This document shows positions 25,832 through 34,583 of a stretch of 53,945 bases of DNA, in pieces. Position numbers and translations under genes: made by a program. The notes beneath the pieces are model-generated. The model was not told the DNA's origin. It saw nothing but the letters and a program-made list of their open reading frames with translations, and did no database searches. Origin of the DNA: an uncultured Bacteroidales bacterium (lineage in GTDB: Bacteria > Bacteroidota > Bacteroidia > Bacteroidales > UBA932); assembly GCA_947305645.1 (NCBI GenBank), contig CAMZEC010000008.1, positions 1-53,945 on the forward strand, in the 5' to 3' direction. Position 1 is the first letter of the stretch. Each line of letters opens with the position of its first letter.

Positions 25832-28002
25832 AGCTTTCGGAAATAGGCGACAGGAAAACCCTCAGGCGTTCTACAGGCAAGGCGCTTCAGCTGGTGCTGA
25901 TAGCGGCCCTGACCCTGGAGGCTACGGGTTTATTGCAGTATTTCTATTCCCAGAAAGGTTTCCGAGAAGCTGCGTACGGGCGTGTCGCGACGCAGCTGCA
26001 GGCGAACAGAAACAAGATTATGGACGTTGTGAACCAGGCGGAAGCCGCCGTCCACAACAATGTGTCATATACCCGTGCGTCCCTTGAGCGCTCCGACAGC
26101 ATAATCCGTGTGTGCTGGGCGATAGTCCGCGAGAATCCTGTTGTAATGGGGTCTACGGTATCACTGGTCCCCGGTTATCTTAAAGACAATCCGCTTTACG
26201 CTCCTTATGTGTATAACGATGCGGACAATAATATGATTGCCGTGTCTCTGGCCACCCCGGAGTATGATTATCCATCAAAGGAGTGGTTTACCATGCCACT
26301 TGAGACAGGGAAGGGATATTGGTCCGAACCTTATATAGACGAGGGGATCAGCGACGAGATTATGACAACCTACTCCGTGCCGGTCAAAGACAAGGACGGA
26401 AATGTAGCTGCCGTACTCACTGCCGATATTTATCTGGACTGGCTTGCCGCAATGGTTGGTGAGATAGAAATGTATCCGTCGGCCTTCTACATGATTGTAA
26501 GCCGCCAGGGACGGGTTATGGTCAGCTCGGACAAGTCGCTGATCATGCGCAAGACCCTGGATGAGATTATCGAGGACCTCGACGACGCAGAGAGTTTCGC
26601 GCCCCTGAACCGGGCCATGCTTGAAGGCAAGAGCGGAAATATGGCCATAGAAGTCCAGGGAGACAAATGCCAGGCATACTTTGCTCCGGTCGAGCGTACC
26701 GGATGGTCGATGTCCATCGTGATACCCGAAAATGAGATTTACAAAGATCTCAGGCGGGGAGGCCTTATAACAATTATCTTGCAGATAATAGGCCTGGCAA
26801 TGCTGGTAATCATATTGCGTTCGTTTATCAGGGGCCAGCTGAAAGTAAGGGAGCTGGACCAGAAGCACGAGCGCATCGAGAGTGAACTCCATATCGCCAG
26901 CAGCATTCAAATGTCCATGGTGCCCAAGGAGTTCCCTCCGTTCCCGGACAGGAAAGACCTTGACATAGCCGCTGCCATATATCCGGCCAAGGAGGTTGGA
27001 GGCGACCTGTACGATTACTTCATCCGCGACGAGAGGCTCTTCTTCTGCGTGGGAGACGTCAGCGGCAAGGGCGTTCCGGCTTCGCTTGTAATGGCGGTCA
27101 CGCGTACGTCGTTCCGCAACATGTCGGCCCACGTGAGCAGTCCCGGACGCATCGTGTCGGCCATGAACGACAGTGTTACCTCTATGAACGAGAGCAGTAT
27201 GTTCGTCACCCTTTTCTGCGGCGTGCTGGATCTTGCAAAAGGAGTGCTCCGCTACTGCAATGCCGGCCATAATCCCCCCATGATTCTTACCGATTCGATA
27301 AGGACGTTACCGGTGGAATCCAACCTGCCGCTCGGCATTGTGTCCGGTTTCGAGTATGCCGAGCAGGAGGTGCGTTTCAATTTTGACGATGCCGTCTTCC
27401 TGTATACGGACGGCATCTCCGAGGCTGAAAATGCAAATCACGAGCAATTCGGAGAAGAACGCATGACAGAGGCCCTGCGCGGATGGAAGAGTGCGGCGGA
27501 GCACCTTGATAACATCAAACAAAGGGTGTCTGATTTTGTGGGAGATGCTCCTCAAAGCGACGATATTACAGCTCTATTTATACATTATATGCCAGTAAAG
27601 CATAGCATTACACTTAAGAATGATATCAACCAGATATCTCTGTTGCCTGATTTCATTCACCAAACGATCATGGAGTCGAAGCTGGACCCCGAATTGGAGG
27701 GCAGCCTTAACCTGGCTATCGAAGAAGCGGTAACCAACGTTATCAGTTACGCCTATCCCGAGGGTACTGAAGGGACCGTGGTCATAGACTCCGACGTCGG
27801 ACATAGCGCCGTCACGTTTATCATATCGGACAGCGGCATAGCCTTCGACCCTACTGCAAGGGCAGAGGTGGACATAACCGCCGGAGTGGATGAACGCCCG
27901 ATAGGCGGCCTTGGCATACACCTTGTCCGCCACATAATGGACCAGGTACGCTATGAGCGTATCGGGGATAGGAATGTTCTGATATTAACTAAAAAATATT
28001 GA
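25828..28002 (+). CDS. Membrane Cache-PP2C-RsbW fusion (partner-switch hub)
   Basis: A 724-residue protein: transmembrane helix (about 18-38), periplasmic double-Cache-like sensor (about 40-310, SVPVKDKDGNVAAVLTADIYLDWLA), second helix (about 312-332, IILQIIGLAMLVIIL), coiled linker, SpoIIE/RsbU-type PP2C phosphatase (about 370-570; KEVGGDLYDYF, VGDVSGKGVPASLVMA, APQSDDITAL) and a C-terminal RsbW-type ATPase/kinase domain (about 600-724; N box LNLAIEEAVTNVISYA, G box SDSGIAFDP). It therefore carries both the phosphatase and the kinase activities that act on a STAS protein, under one extracytoplasmic sensor. The STAS gene follows after four bases. Confidence 0.88.
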   Translation: MKLSEIGDRKTLRRSTGKALQLVLIAALTLEATGLLQYFYSQKGFREAAYGRVATQLQANRNKIMDVVNQAEAAVHNNVSYTRASLERSDSIIRVCWAIVRENPVVMGSTVSLVPGYLKDNPLYAPYVYNDADNNMIAVSLATPEYDYPSKEWFTMPLETGKGYWSEPYIDEGISDEIMTTYSVPVKDKDGNVAAVLTADIYLDWLAAMVGEIEMYPSAFYMIVSRQGRVMVSSDKSLIMRKTLDEIIEDLDDAESFAPLNRAMLEGKSGNMAIEVQGDKCQAYFAPVERTGWSMSIVIPENEIYKDLRRGGLITIILQIIGLAMLVIILRSFIRGQLKVRELDQKHERIESELHIASSIQMSMVPKEFPPFPDRKDLDIAAAIYPAKEVGGDLYDYFIRDERLFFCVGDVSGKGVPASLVMAVTRTSFRNMSAHVSSPGRIVSAMNDSVTSMNESSMFVTLFCGVLDLAKGVLRYCNAGHNPPMILTDSIRTLPVESNLPLGIVSGFEYAEQEVRFNFDDAVFLYTDGISEAENANHEQFGEERMTEALRGWKSAAEHLDNIKQRVSDFVGDAPQSDDITALFIHYMPVKHSITLKNDINQISLLPDFIHQTIMESKLDPELEGSLNLAIEEAVTNVISYAYPEGTEGTVVIDSDVGHSAVTFIISDSGIAFDPTARAEVDITAGVDERPIGGLGIHLVRHIMDQVRYERIGDRNVLILTKKY

Positions 28003-28006
28003 TATT

Positions 28007-28309
28007 ATGGAAGTAAAGATTGAACGCGAAAACGCCCAAGTTATTGTGCACCTTATCGGACGCCTGGACACTCCGGCTTCCCTGGAAATCGCCCCTCAGA
28101 TGAATGAACTTACAGAAGCGGCAGGAGGTACGATTGTTCTTGACTGCTCGCAGCTTGAATACATCTCCAGCTCCGGCCTCCGAATTTTCCTTTCCCTGCG
28201 TAAAGCCGCAGGAGAAAAAGGCGGAAAAGTGATAGTCCGCAGCATCACCAACGATATACGGAACGTCTTCATGATGACCGGTTTCCTGAACCTCTTTGAA
28301 ATTCAGTAA
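28007..28309 (+). CDS. STAS-domain anti-sigma factor antagonist
   Basis: A 100-residue single-domain protein of the SpoIIAA/RsbV type. The phosphorylation region is EYISSSGLRIFLS; by alignment with SpoIIAA the phosphoserine would be S55, with S replacing the usual preceding D. It is the expected substrate of both the kinase and the phosphatase domains encoded upstream and of the receiver-PP2C protein encoded 15 bases downstream. Confidence 0.9.
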   Translation: MEVKIERENAQVIVHLIGRLDTPASLEIAPQMNELTEAAGGTIVLDCSQLEYISSSGLRIFLSLRKAAGEKGGKVIVRSITNDIRNVFMMTGFLNLFEIQ

Positions 28310-28324
28310 CGAGCAATAAACATA

Positions 28325-29488
28325 ATGGCCGTAAAAATACTTAGCGTCGACGACGAAACCGATCTTGAGTTGTTGTTGACGCAGTTCTTCCGCAGGAAGA
28401 TCAGAAATGGCGAATACGAGTTCTTCTTTGCCCACAACGGGCTTGAAGCTCTCCAGGTTCTCCTGAAGCACCCGGACATTTCCATTATTCTTTCAGACAT
28501 CAACATGCCTGAAATGGACGGCCTTACGCTTCTCGCCAAAATCAACGAGATGCGTATCCCGTCCCTCAAGTGTATAATGGTTAGTGCGTACGGAGATATG
28601 GACAACATCCGCCACGCAATGAACGGAGGAGCCTTCGACTTTGCCACCAAACCCATCGACCTGGATGACCTGCAGCTTACCATAGACAAGGCTGTAGAGC
28701 AGATCGAGTATATCAAGAGCGCGCAAAAGGAACATGCCCAGCTGGTGGACATCCAGGCCGACCTGTCGGTGGCCCGCGAGATCCAGCAGGCTATCCTGCC
28801 CCGTGCTTTCGATGTAAAGATGCATGACGCCGGCGAGGTTGACATTTTTGCCAGCATGCTTGCGGCAAAGGATGTCGGAGGCGATTTCTACGACTTCTTC
28901 GCTATAGACGACCGCCGTCTCGGCTTCACTATTGCCGATGTGAGCGGCAAGGGTGTGCCGGCAGCCATCTTCATGGCGGTGAGCCGTACGCTCATCAAGG
29001 CTACAGGCCTTCAGGGCTTGCCCGCCGAAGAGTGTATGGCCAAGGTAAACGATATCCTCTGCGGAGAGAGCGTGGGCTCCATGTTCGTGACCGTGTTCTA
29101 CGGCATCTACGACGTGACTACCGGCGCAGTCTCTTTCACCAATGCGGGGCATAATCCTCCCTACATTCTCAGGGCGGACGGAACCGTGGAAAAGCTCAGC
29201 TGCTCCTGCAACCTGGTGCTTGGTGCCGTTGAGGGCATGCCTTTTACCGGCGAATCGCTTCGGCTGAACGCCGGCGACGCCCTGGTGATGTACACCGACG
29301 GCGTGACCGAGGCCGAGAACAGGAACCATGACCAGTTTGGCGAGTCCAGGCTGGAGGCCGAACTGGCGGAACTGAAGGGCGCAGACAGCAAGCAGATTGT
29401 CAGCGGCATCAACGCCAAGGTAAAAGAATTCATAAACGGCGCTCCCCAGAGCGACGATATCACCCAGTTAGTTATCCGTAGAAAGTGA
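28325..29488 (+). CDS. Response regulator with PP2C phosphatase output (RsbU/RssB-like)
   Basis: A 387-residue cytosolic protein: receiver domain (1-125; acidic pocket D9-D10, phosphoacceptor D58 in LSDINMPEMDG, KPID near 115), helical linker, and PP2C domain (about 155-387; KDVGGDFYDFF, IADVSGKGVPAAIFMA, APQSDDITQL). Both halves look active. It can couple the histidine kinases encoded downstream to dephosphorylation of the STAS protein. Overlaps the next gene by four bases. Confidence 0.92.
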   Translation: MAVKILSVDDETDLELLLTQFFRRKIRNGEYEFFFAHNGLEALQVLLKHPDISIILSDINMPEMDGLTLLAKINEMRIPSLKCIMVSAYGDMDNIRHAMNGGAFDFATKPIDLDDLQLTIDKAVEQIEYIKSAQKEHAQLVDIQADLSVAREIQQAILPRAFDVKMHDAGEVDIFASMLAAKDVGGDFYDFFAIDDRRLGFTIADVSGKGVPAAIFMAVSRTLIKATGLQGLPAEECMAKVNDILCGESVGSMFVTVFYGIYDVTTGAVSFTNAGHNPPYILRADGTVEKLSCSCNLVLGAVEGMPFTGESLRLNAGDALVMYTDGVTEAENRNHDQFGESRLEAELAELKGADSKQIVSGINAKVKEFINGAPQSDDITQLVIRRK

Positions 29489-31143
29489 AATCCCGTTCAA
29501 TCATATTATATGCTTTGACGGCATTGGCGGTGCTTGCCGGCGTGGCTGTTCTGTCATATCGGTTGGGCAGTAAGCAGTCCAGGCAGGAACTGGCGGCTAT
29601 GCGGGAGGAGATGGACCGGCTGGAGGAGGCAGGCAAAGATGCCGCCATCGTCAAGCGGGTCAGCCAGCAGATGGAGGATATCGCCTACCAGCAGAAAACC
29701 ATCTCCGACCGGCAGCGCGACCGTGCCGAAGAGCAGTCCATCCTGGCCACACAGAATGCAGCACGTGCCGAGCAGGAAAGCCGTGCCGCACATGAGGCCG
29801 AGCTAAAAGCGAACGCCGCCGCAGAAGTGGCCCAAAGGGAACGTGCCAATGCCGAAAAGCAGCAGGCCATAGCCGTGGAACAGAGGGATGAAGCCACTTT
29901 CGCAAGAAATGTGGCCGATACGCTTAACCGGCGCACCCAGGCAAGGAGCCTGGCGGCGAGTTCGCAGGTAAGGCGAGAGGCGGGCGAAACCGATGTGGCC
30001 GACCTGCTGGCATACGCAAGCTGGTTTTTCCTCAAGAACAACCGCGGCAACCAGTATTATTCCGATACGTTCAAGTCTTTGACCATGGCTAACGGAGGTA
30101 TACCCCGTCACAAGGTCAAGGAGAACGGAGCCGTAAATGCAATCGCTCCCGTTCCCGGCAGCAGCCGCGAATGTGTTGCCGTTACCAATTACGGCGAGGT
30201 GGAATGGCTGACGGCCCGGCAGAGCAGCGCGAACACCAGGATTTCATCCAAAGTCCTCCTGTTCAACCCGGAGTATGATTTCAGGGCCGTCAAGGTAATA
30301 GACGGCCTGGTATATGCTCTTTCGCTCAAAGGTCCCTTGTGCGTACTGGATTTCAAGGGCAAGCTGAACACCGTGAGCCTGGCCGATGACGATTACTTCA
30401 AGCTGGTTCCCGTGGGAGACCGTTTGCTGGTGGCGGGGCGCAACAGCTTCTGCTGGTATGAAGCCGGCAAGGTGTCGAAAAGCGTTCCTCTGAGCAAGCC
30501 CCTTTCTGCTATAGTCGAAAGGGAAGGTACTGTATGCCTCTTTTATTCCGACGGCTCGTATGCAGAAATGGACGCGTCCGGACGGATTGAAGAAAAGACT
30601 CCGTTGCTGAAAGAGGTAGTAACCGCTGCATGCTACGACAAGGATACCGGATGCCTGCTCCTGGGAGTGGAGGAAGGTACGGTATATCCTGTCAACAAAT
30701 ACAACCGCGTCATGGAGACTTTGGCCGCCCATAAGTCAAGGTGCGTGAGCATAGCCATGCAGGGCCCCGTTGTCGTTACGGGCGGTTATGACAAGAAGGC
30801 TTTCATCTGGAATATGGACAACTTGTTGTTCGAGAGCGGCTTGTCCTTCCGGGAAGAACTGGAGATGAAAGATTCGGCCAAACGCAAGGCCGGCAGCAAT
30901 AAGATTCCTACCGAGTGGCTGGTGCCCGTGGACTATTCTTATGACGGCTGGACGCTTGCCGTTTGCGGCGACTCCGACGGCAAGACGGCCTGGGTGGGCA
31001 CGTCTTCCGGAAACGTCCTGATGCTCAATTCGTCGGCAGACGATATGGCGCAGCAGCTCTTCGACAAACTCGACCGTAACCTGACCCAACAGGAGTGGAC
31101 ACGCTACGTTGGCGCTTCCATTCCATATATGACGTTCAAATGA
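29485..31143 (+). CDS. Membrane-anchored coiled-coil / WD40-like propeller protein
   Basis: A 552-residue protein starting at GTG (four-base overlap with the previous stop). One N-terminal helix (about 5-25, YALTALAVLAGVAVLSY), a long Ala/Glu/Arg-rich coiled coil (about 33-150), then a beta-propeller (about 190-520; TGGYDKKAFIWN, WVGTSSGNVLMLN) and the NLTQQEWTRYVG tail typical of WD40-repeat proteins fused to signalling modules. No catalytic motif. Likely a scaffold or sensor for the cascade. Confidence 0.82.
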   Translation: MKSRSIILYALTALAVLAGVAVLSYRLGSKQSRQELAAMREEMDRLEEAGKDAAIVKRVSQQMEDIAYQQKTISDRQRDRAEEQSILATQNAARAEQESRAAHEAELKANAAAEVAQRERANAEKQQAIAVEQRDEATFARNVADTLNRRTQARSLAASSQVRREAGETDVADLLAYASWFFLKNNRGNQYYSDTFKSLTMANGGIPRHKVKENGAVNAIAPVPGSSRECVAVTNYGEVEWLTARQSSANTRISSKVLLFNPEYDFRAVKVIDGLVYALSLKGPLCVLDFKGKLNTVSLADDDYFKLVPVGDRLLVAGRNSFCWYEAGKVSKSVPLSKPLSAIVEREGTVCLFYSDGSYAEMDASGRIEEKTPLLKEVVTAACYDKDTGCLLLGVEEGTVYPVNKYNRVMETLAAHKSRCVSIAMQGPVVVTGGYDKKAFIWNMDNLLFESGLSFREELEMKDSAKRKAGSNKIPTEWLVPVDYSYDGWTLAVCGDSDGKTAWVGTSSGNVLMLNSSADDMAQQLFDKLDRNLTQQEWTRYVGASIPYMTFK

Positions 31144-33713
31144 GAAAGTTTCTGTATCATATCAGTTTGATGGCCGCCGTGCTGGTTTTCACGGTGCCCG
31201 CCATTGCGCAGGACGGAGGCGACGCCTACATGGGCATTCCCTTCTTCAGGAACTACTCTGCAGGCCAGTATAATGCCCACAACCGCAATTTCGACGTTCT
31301 CTGCGACGGCGAGGGGCACACCTTCTTTGCTAATTTCGAGGGCCTTCTGGTTTACGACAATGTGGACTGGACGATCGTGCACACGCCGGACATTTCCCGC
31401 GTCGTTAGCCTGGAAACGGCCGAAGACGGTTCTGTGGTGTTCAATGGAATCAGTTATACCGGACGGGTCAAGTCCATCGACGGGGACGCCGTGGATGTGG
31501 ACTTTACCAGGATTGACGGCGGCGACGCCCGGATGGCGTCCGGCGGGCAGAACGAAAAGGCGGCGGTAGACAGGTGGAAGGGCATCGAGGTATACCAGCG
31601 GCTGCCGCTCTCCGGCGACCGCACCCTTCTGGCTACGGCTACGGACGGCGTTATCGCCATTGACGCCCAGGGAGCCGAGGTCTGGCGCATCGATATAGAC
31701 AACGGCCTCTGTTCCAACAGTATTACCAAACTGGCCTATGACGGCAAGGGAACGGTCTGGGGGGCCACAGACAACGGTGTGTTCAGCATATCCGTATCCG
31801 AGATATATACCCATTTCACAGAGAAGGAGGGCCTGAGAGGCCAGATATCCTGCATCGCCATGAGCGGACCAAGCCTTCTGGTTGGAACCTTCCAGGGCCT
31901 CTATCGTCTGGACGGGCGCGGTTTTGCAAAGGTGGACAATATCAATCACGCCTGCTGGCAGATTGCCCAGGGGGCCGGAGGAACGGTATATGTGGCCACG
32001 TCGGACGGCGTGTATGTGTATGCCAAAGCTTCCGCCCGCCAGTTGACCACCCAGTTTGCCGTATCCATTGCAGCCCTGGCAGACGGCTCCTACCTGGTAG
32101 GACAGCTGGAAAACGTGTGCCGTCTGCGTCCCGGCAAGGGGGTCGAAGAGATTGCCCCTATCCCCACCGTTAACCGTTTCAAAAAGGATGAAAACGGCGG
32201 CGTGTGGGCCGTGACCCTGGCCGGAGATTACTACTACATGCCGACCGGCGGCAGCACCTTCGAAAAGAGGGACGATGGTCCCGTCTCCAAGCTCTTCGAG
32301 TATGAAGATTCCGCAGGCAACCTGTGGCGCAGCAACAGCGACGGCTCCGGCCTCTATTATGAGGGTATGCCCGAAGACCTGAAGAGCTGGCTGGAACCGT
32401 TCGACGATTTCAATGTGCAGGCCATGCTTGTCCATGACGGTCTTGCCTGGATAGGCGACAACGACGGGCTGGTACGGTTCAACCTCGACAAATGCCGTAC
32501 TACAGATAAGTTCGCTCCGCAGTTGTACGTCCGAAGCTTTAAGACGGGCGGCGGCGACCTCGCCATCAGCTTTGCAAACGATAAAACCGATCCTGTCGGA
32601 GAAACGCTTTACAGCTACCGCCTGAACAACGACAGCCCCTGGTCCGGCTGGAGCGACAATCAGGAATACTTGTTCGCCAACCTGGGCTACGGCAACTATC
32701 AGGTGTCGGTACGCTCCATGGATGCCTTCGGCCAGATCAGCGAATGCGGCCCGTATAAGTTCAAGCGGCCGTATCCCATATTCGTCCGCTGGTACGCCCT
32801 GCTGTTCTACCTGCTTGTCATCGTGTTCATCCTGTATCAGATATTCAGATACCGTATGCGCCGTATGGCCAAGGAGCAGGAGAGGCTGGAGGCCATAGTG
32901 GACGAGCGCACCAGGGAGCTGCGCGAGGCCCAGAACAAACTGCTGCGACAGGAGAGGGAGGCCGCCATCGGCAAGCTGACCAAAGGTCTGATCGACCGTA
33001 TTCTCAACCCGATGAACTACATCAACAATTTTGCCCATCTTACGCTCGGCCTGTCCAAGGAGATGCGCAGGAACATCGAAGACGAGAAAGACAATCTCAC
33101 TGCCGATACCTTCGAGGATTCCGTTGACGTGATGGATATGATGCAGACCAACCTGGAAAAGATTGAGCAGCACGGACTCTCCACCACCCGCACCCTCAAG
33201 GCCATGGAGGAGATGCTGAAGGAACGTTCCCTCAAGTTCGAACCCACAGACATGGCAGTGCTGTGCCAGCAGTGTGTAGAGAAGCTCAGGAACTACTCCG
33301 CCGCCGATATAGACGCCCTTGGAATCCAGGTGGAATGTGTTAAACCGGATTCTGCCCTGATGAAGGATGTGGTACCGGACCAGATAAGCAAGTCTCTCAT
33401 GTCTATGCTGTCCAACAGCATTTACGCCATCAAGAGAAAAGCCGAAAAGGGCGGAGAATACAAGCCTGTGCTGAGAGTTACAGTGTCACAGGAGGACGGT
33501 CATGTGCTCATAAAGGTATTCGACAACGGAATCGGAATCGAAGAGAGTATCGTCGGTAAGATATTCGACCCCTTCTTCACGACCAAGCCTACTGCAGAAG
33601 CCCCTGGCGTGGGACTCTATCTCACCCAGCAGATACTGCACGACTGCGGCGGCAATATAACTGTGAGTTCCGTTAAGAATGAATACACCGAATTTGTAAT
33701 CAACTTGGCTTAA
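31140..33713 (+). CDS. Propeller-type sensor kinase lacking the phosphoacceptor histidine
   Basis: An 857-residue protein: signal peptide (VPAIAQ), periplasmic two-component-regulator propeller (about 35-470), Y_Y_Y domain (about 475-555, YSYRLNNDSPWSGWSDNQEYLF), transmembrane helix (about 562-582), dimerisation coiled coil and HATPase_c (DNGIGIEESIVGKIFDPFFTTK). In the H box the expected AGIAHEIxNP is GLIDRILNP, with D619 where histidine should be. The ATP-binding boxes look intact, so it may act allosterically or phosphorylate through a partner. The ATG at 31140 (overlapping the previous stop) is chosen because it starts a signal peptide. The intact kinase follows after six bases. Confidence 0.88.
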   Translation: MRKFLYHISLMAAVLVFTVPAIAQDGGDAYMGIPFFRNYSAGQYNAHNRNFDVLCDGEGHTFFANFEGLLVYDNVDWTIVHTPDISRVVSLETAEDGSVVFNGISYTGRVKSIDGDAVDVDFTRIDGGDARMASGGQNEKAAVDRWKGIEVYQRLPLSGDRTLLATATDGVIAIDAQGAEVWRIDIDNGLCSNSITKLAYDGKGTVWGATDNGVFSISVSEIYTHFTEKEGLRGQISCIAMSGPSLLVGTFQGLYRLDGRGFAKVDNINHACWQIAQGAGGTVYVATSDGVYVYAKASARQLTTQFAVSIAALADGSYLVGQLENVCRLRPGKGVEEIAPIPTVNRFKKDENGGVWAVTLAGDYYYMPTGGSTFEKRDDGPVSKLFEYEDSAGNLWRSNSDGSGLYYEGMPEDLKSWLEPFDDFNVQAMLVHDGLAWIGDNDGLVRFNLDKCRTTDKFAPQLYVRSFKTGGGDLAISFANDKTDPVGETLYSYRLNNDSPWSGWSDNQEYLFANLGYGNYQVSVRSMDAFGQISECGPYKFKRPYPIFVRWYALLFYLLVIVFILYQIFRYRMRRMAKEQERLEAIVDERTRELREAQNKLLRQEREAAIGKLTKGLIDRILNPMNYINNFAHLTLGLSKEMRRNIEDEKDNLTADTFEDSVDVMDMMQTNLEKIEQHGLSTTRTLKAMEEMLKERSLKFEPTDMAVLCQQCVEKLRNYSAADIDALGIQVECVKPDSALMKDVVPDQISKSLMSMLSNSIYAIKRKAEKGGEYKPVLRVTVSQEDGHVLIKVFDNGIGIEESIVGKIFDPFFTTKPTAEAPGVGLYLTQQILHDCGGNITVSSVKNEYTEFVINLA

Positions 33714-33719
33714 GATACT

Positions 33720-34583
33720 ATGAATGAGGAAATGGAGAACCTGAAACAACAGGTTGAATACTTGCAGCAACAGTTGCATAAACAGGAAAAGATGGCCTCG
33801 CTGGGCCTTCTGAGCGCAGGTATCGCCCACGAAATACAGAATCCGCTGAATTTTGTCATCAATTTCAGCAAAATGTCGGTCAAACTGCTGGAAGACCTTA
33901 GTGATATAGTGGACGACTGCTCGGAAAAGCTGGATGCGAACGATGCCGCCGACCTGCAGGATATTTCGGCAGACCTCAAGGAGAACCTGGAGAAGATCCA
34001 GGAACATGGCGAGCGTGCCATCAGCATCATCCGCGGCATATTGCTGCACAGCCGCGGCAAGGCGGGCGAGATGCTTCCCACCGACGTGGGACAGCTGGTT
34101 CACGAATACGTGTGGCTCAGCTATCACGCCATGCGTGCCAATGACAAGAGCTTCAATATTACCATACAGGAGAACATCCAGGAGAATATGCCCAAGCTGA
34201 TGGTGGTTCCGCAGGATCTCAGCCGGGCGGTGCTCAACATAATGAACAATGCCTGCTATACCGTTAAGGAGAGGACCGGAATTGAAGGCGAAGACTACAA
34301 GCCTACAATAATAATTACGGTTGCACTGACCCCTGACGGCAGCGGCAACGGAGAGCTCAGGGTGGATATTGCAGACAACGGCATGGGCATGACGCCCGAG
34401 ATAAAGGCCAAGATATACGAGAACTTCTTCACCACCAAACCTGCCGGCCAGGGTACCGGACTCGGAATGAGCATCACCTATGAAATCATTACCAGGAACC
34501 ACAACGGCAAGCTGCTTGTGGAATCCGAACCCAAGGTTGGGACCACGTTTACGTTTATCATTCCCGTAAAGATTGCCAGATGA
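33720..34583 (+). CDS. Soluble sensor histidine kinase
   Basis: A 287-residue cytosolic kinase: short N-terminal coiled coil, DHp domain with H37 in LSAGIAHEIQNPLNFV, and HATPase_c with N box LNIMNNACYTV, DNGMGM, and FFTTKPAGQGTGLGMSI. No sensor domain and no membrane segment, so it must receive input from a partner, plausibly the histidine-less membrane kinase encoded just upstream. Its likely target is D58 of the receiver-PP2C protein. Overlaps the receptor gene by four bases. Confidence 0.92.
   Translation: MNEEMENLKQQVEYLQQQLHKQEKMASLGLLSAGIAHEIQNPLNFVINFSKMSVKLLEDLSDIVDDCSEKLDANDAADLQDISADLKENLEKIQEHGERAISIIRGILLHSRGKAGEMLPTDVGQLVHEYVWLSYHAMRANDKSFNITIQENIQENMPKLMVVPQDLSRAVLNIMNNACYTVKERTGIEGEDYKPTIIITVALTPDGSGNGELRVDIADNGMGMTPEIKAKIYENFFTTKPAGQGTGLGMSITYEIITRNHNGKLLVESEPKVGTTFTFIIPVKIAR

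Noticed and set aside
31104..33173. A 689-codon open frame on the minus strand opposite the propeller kinase
   Set aside because: It is exactly antisense to a clear kinase gene, shows no recognisable domains, and long antisense frames are common in this GC-biased sequence.
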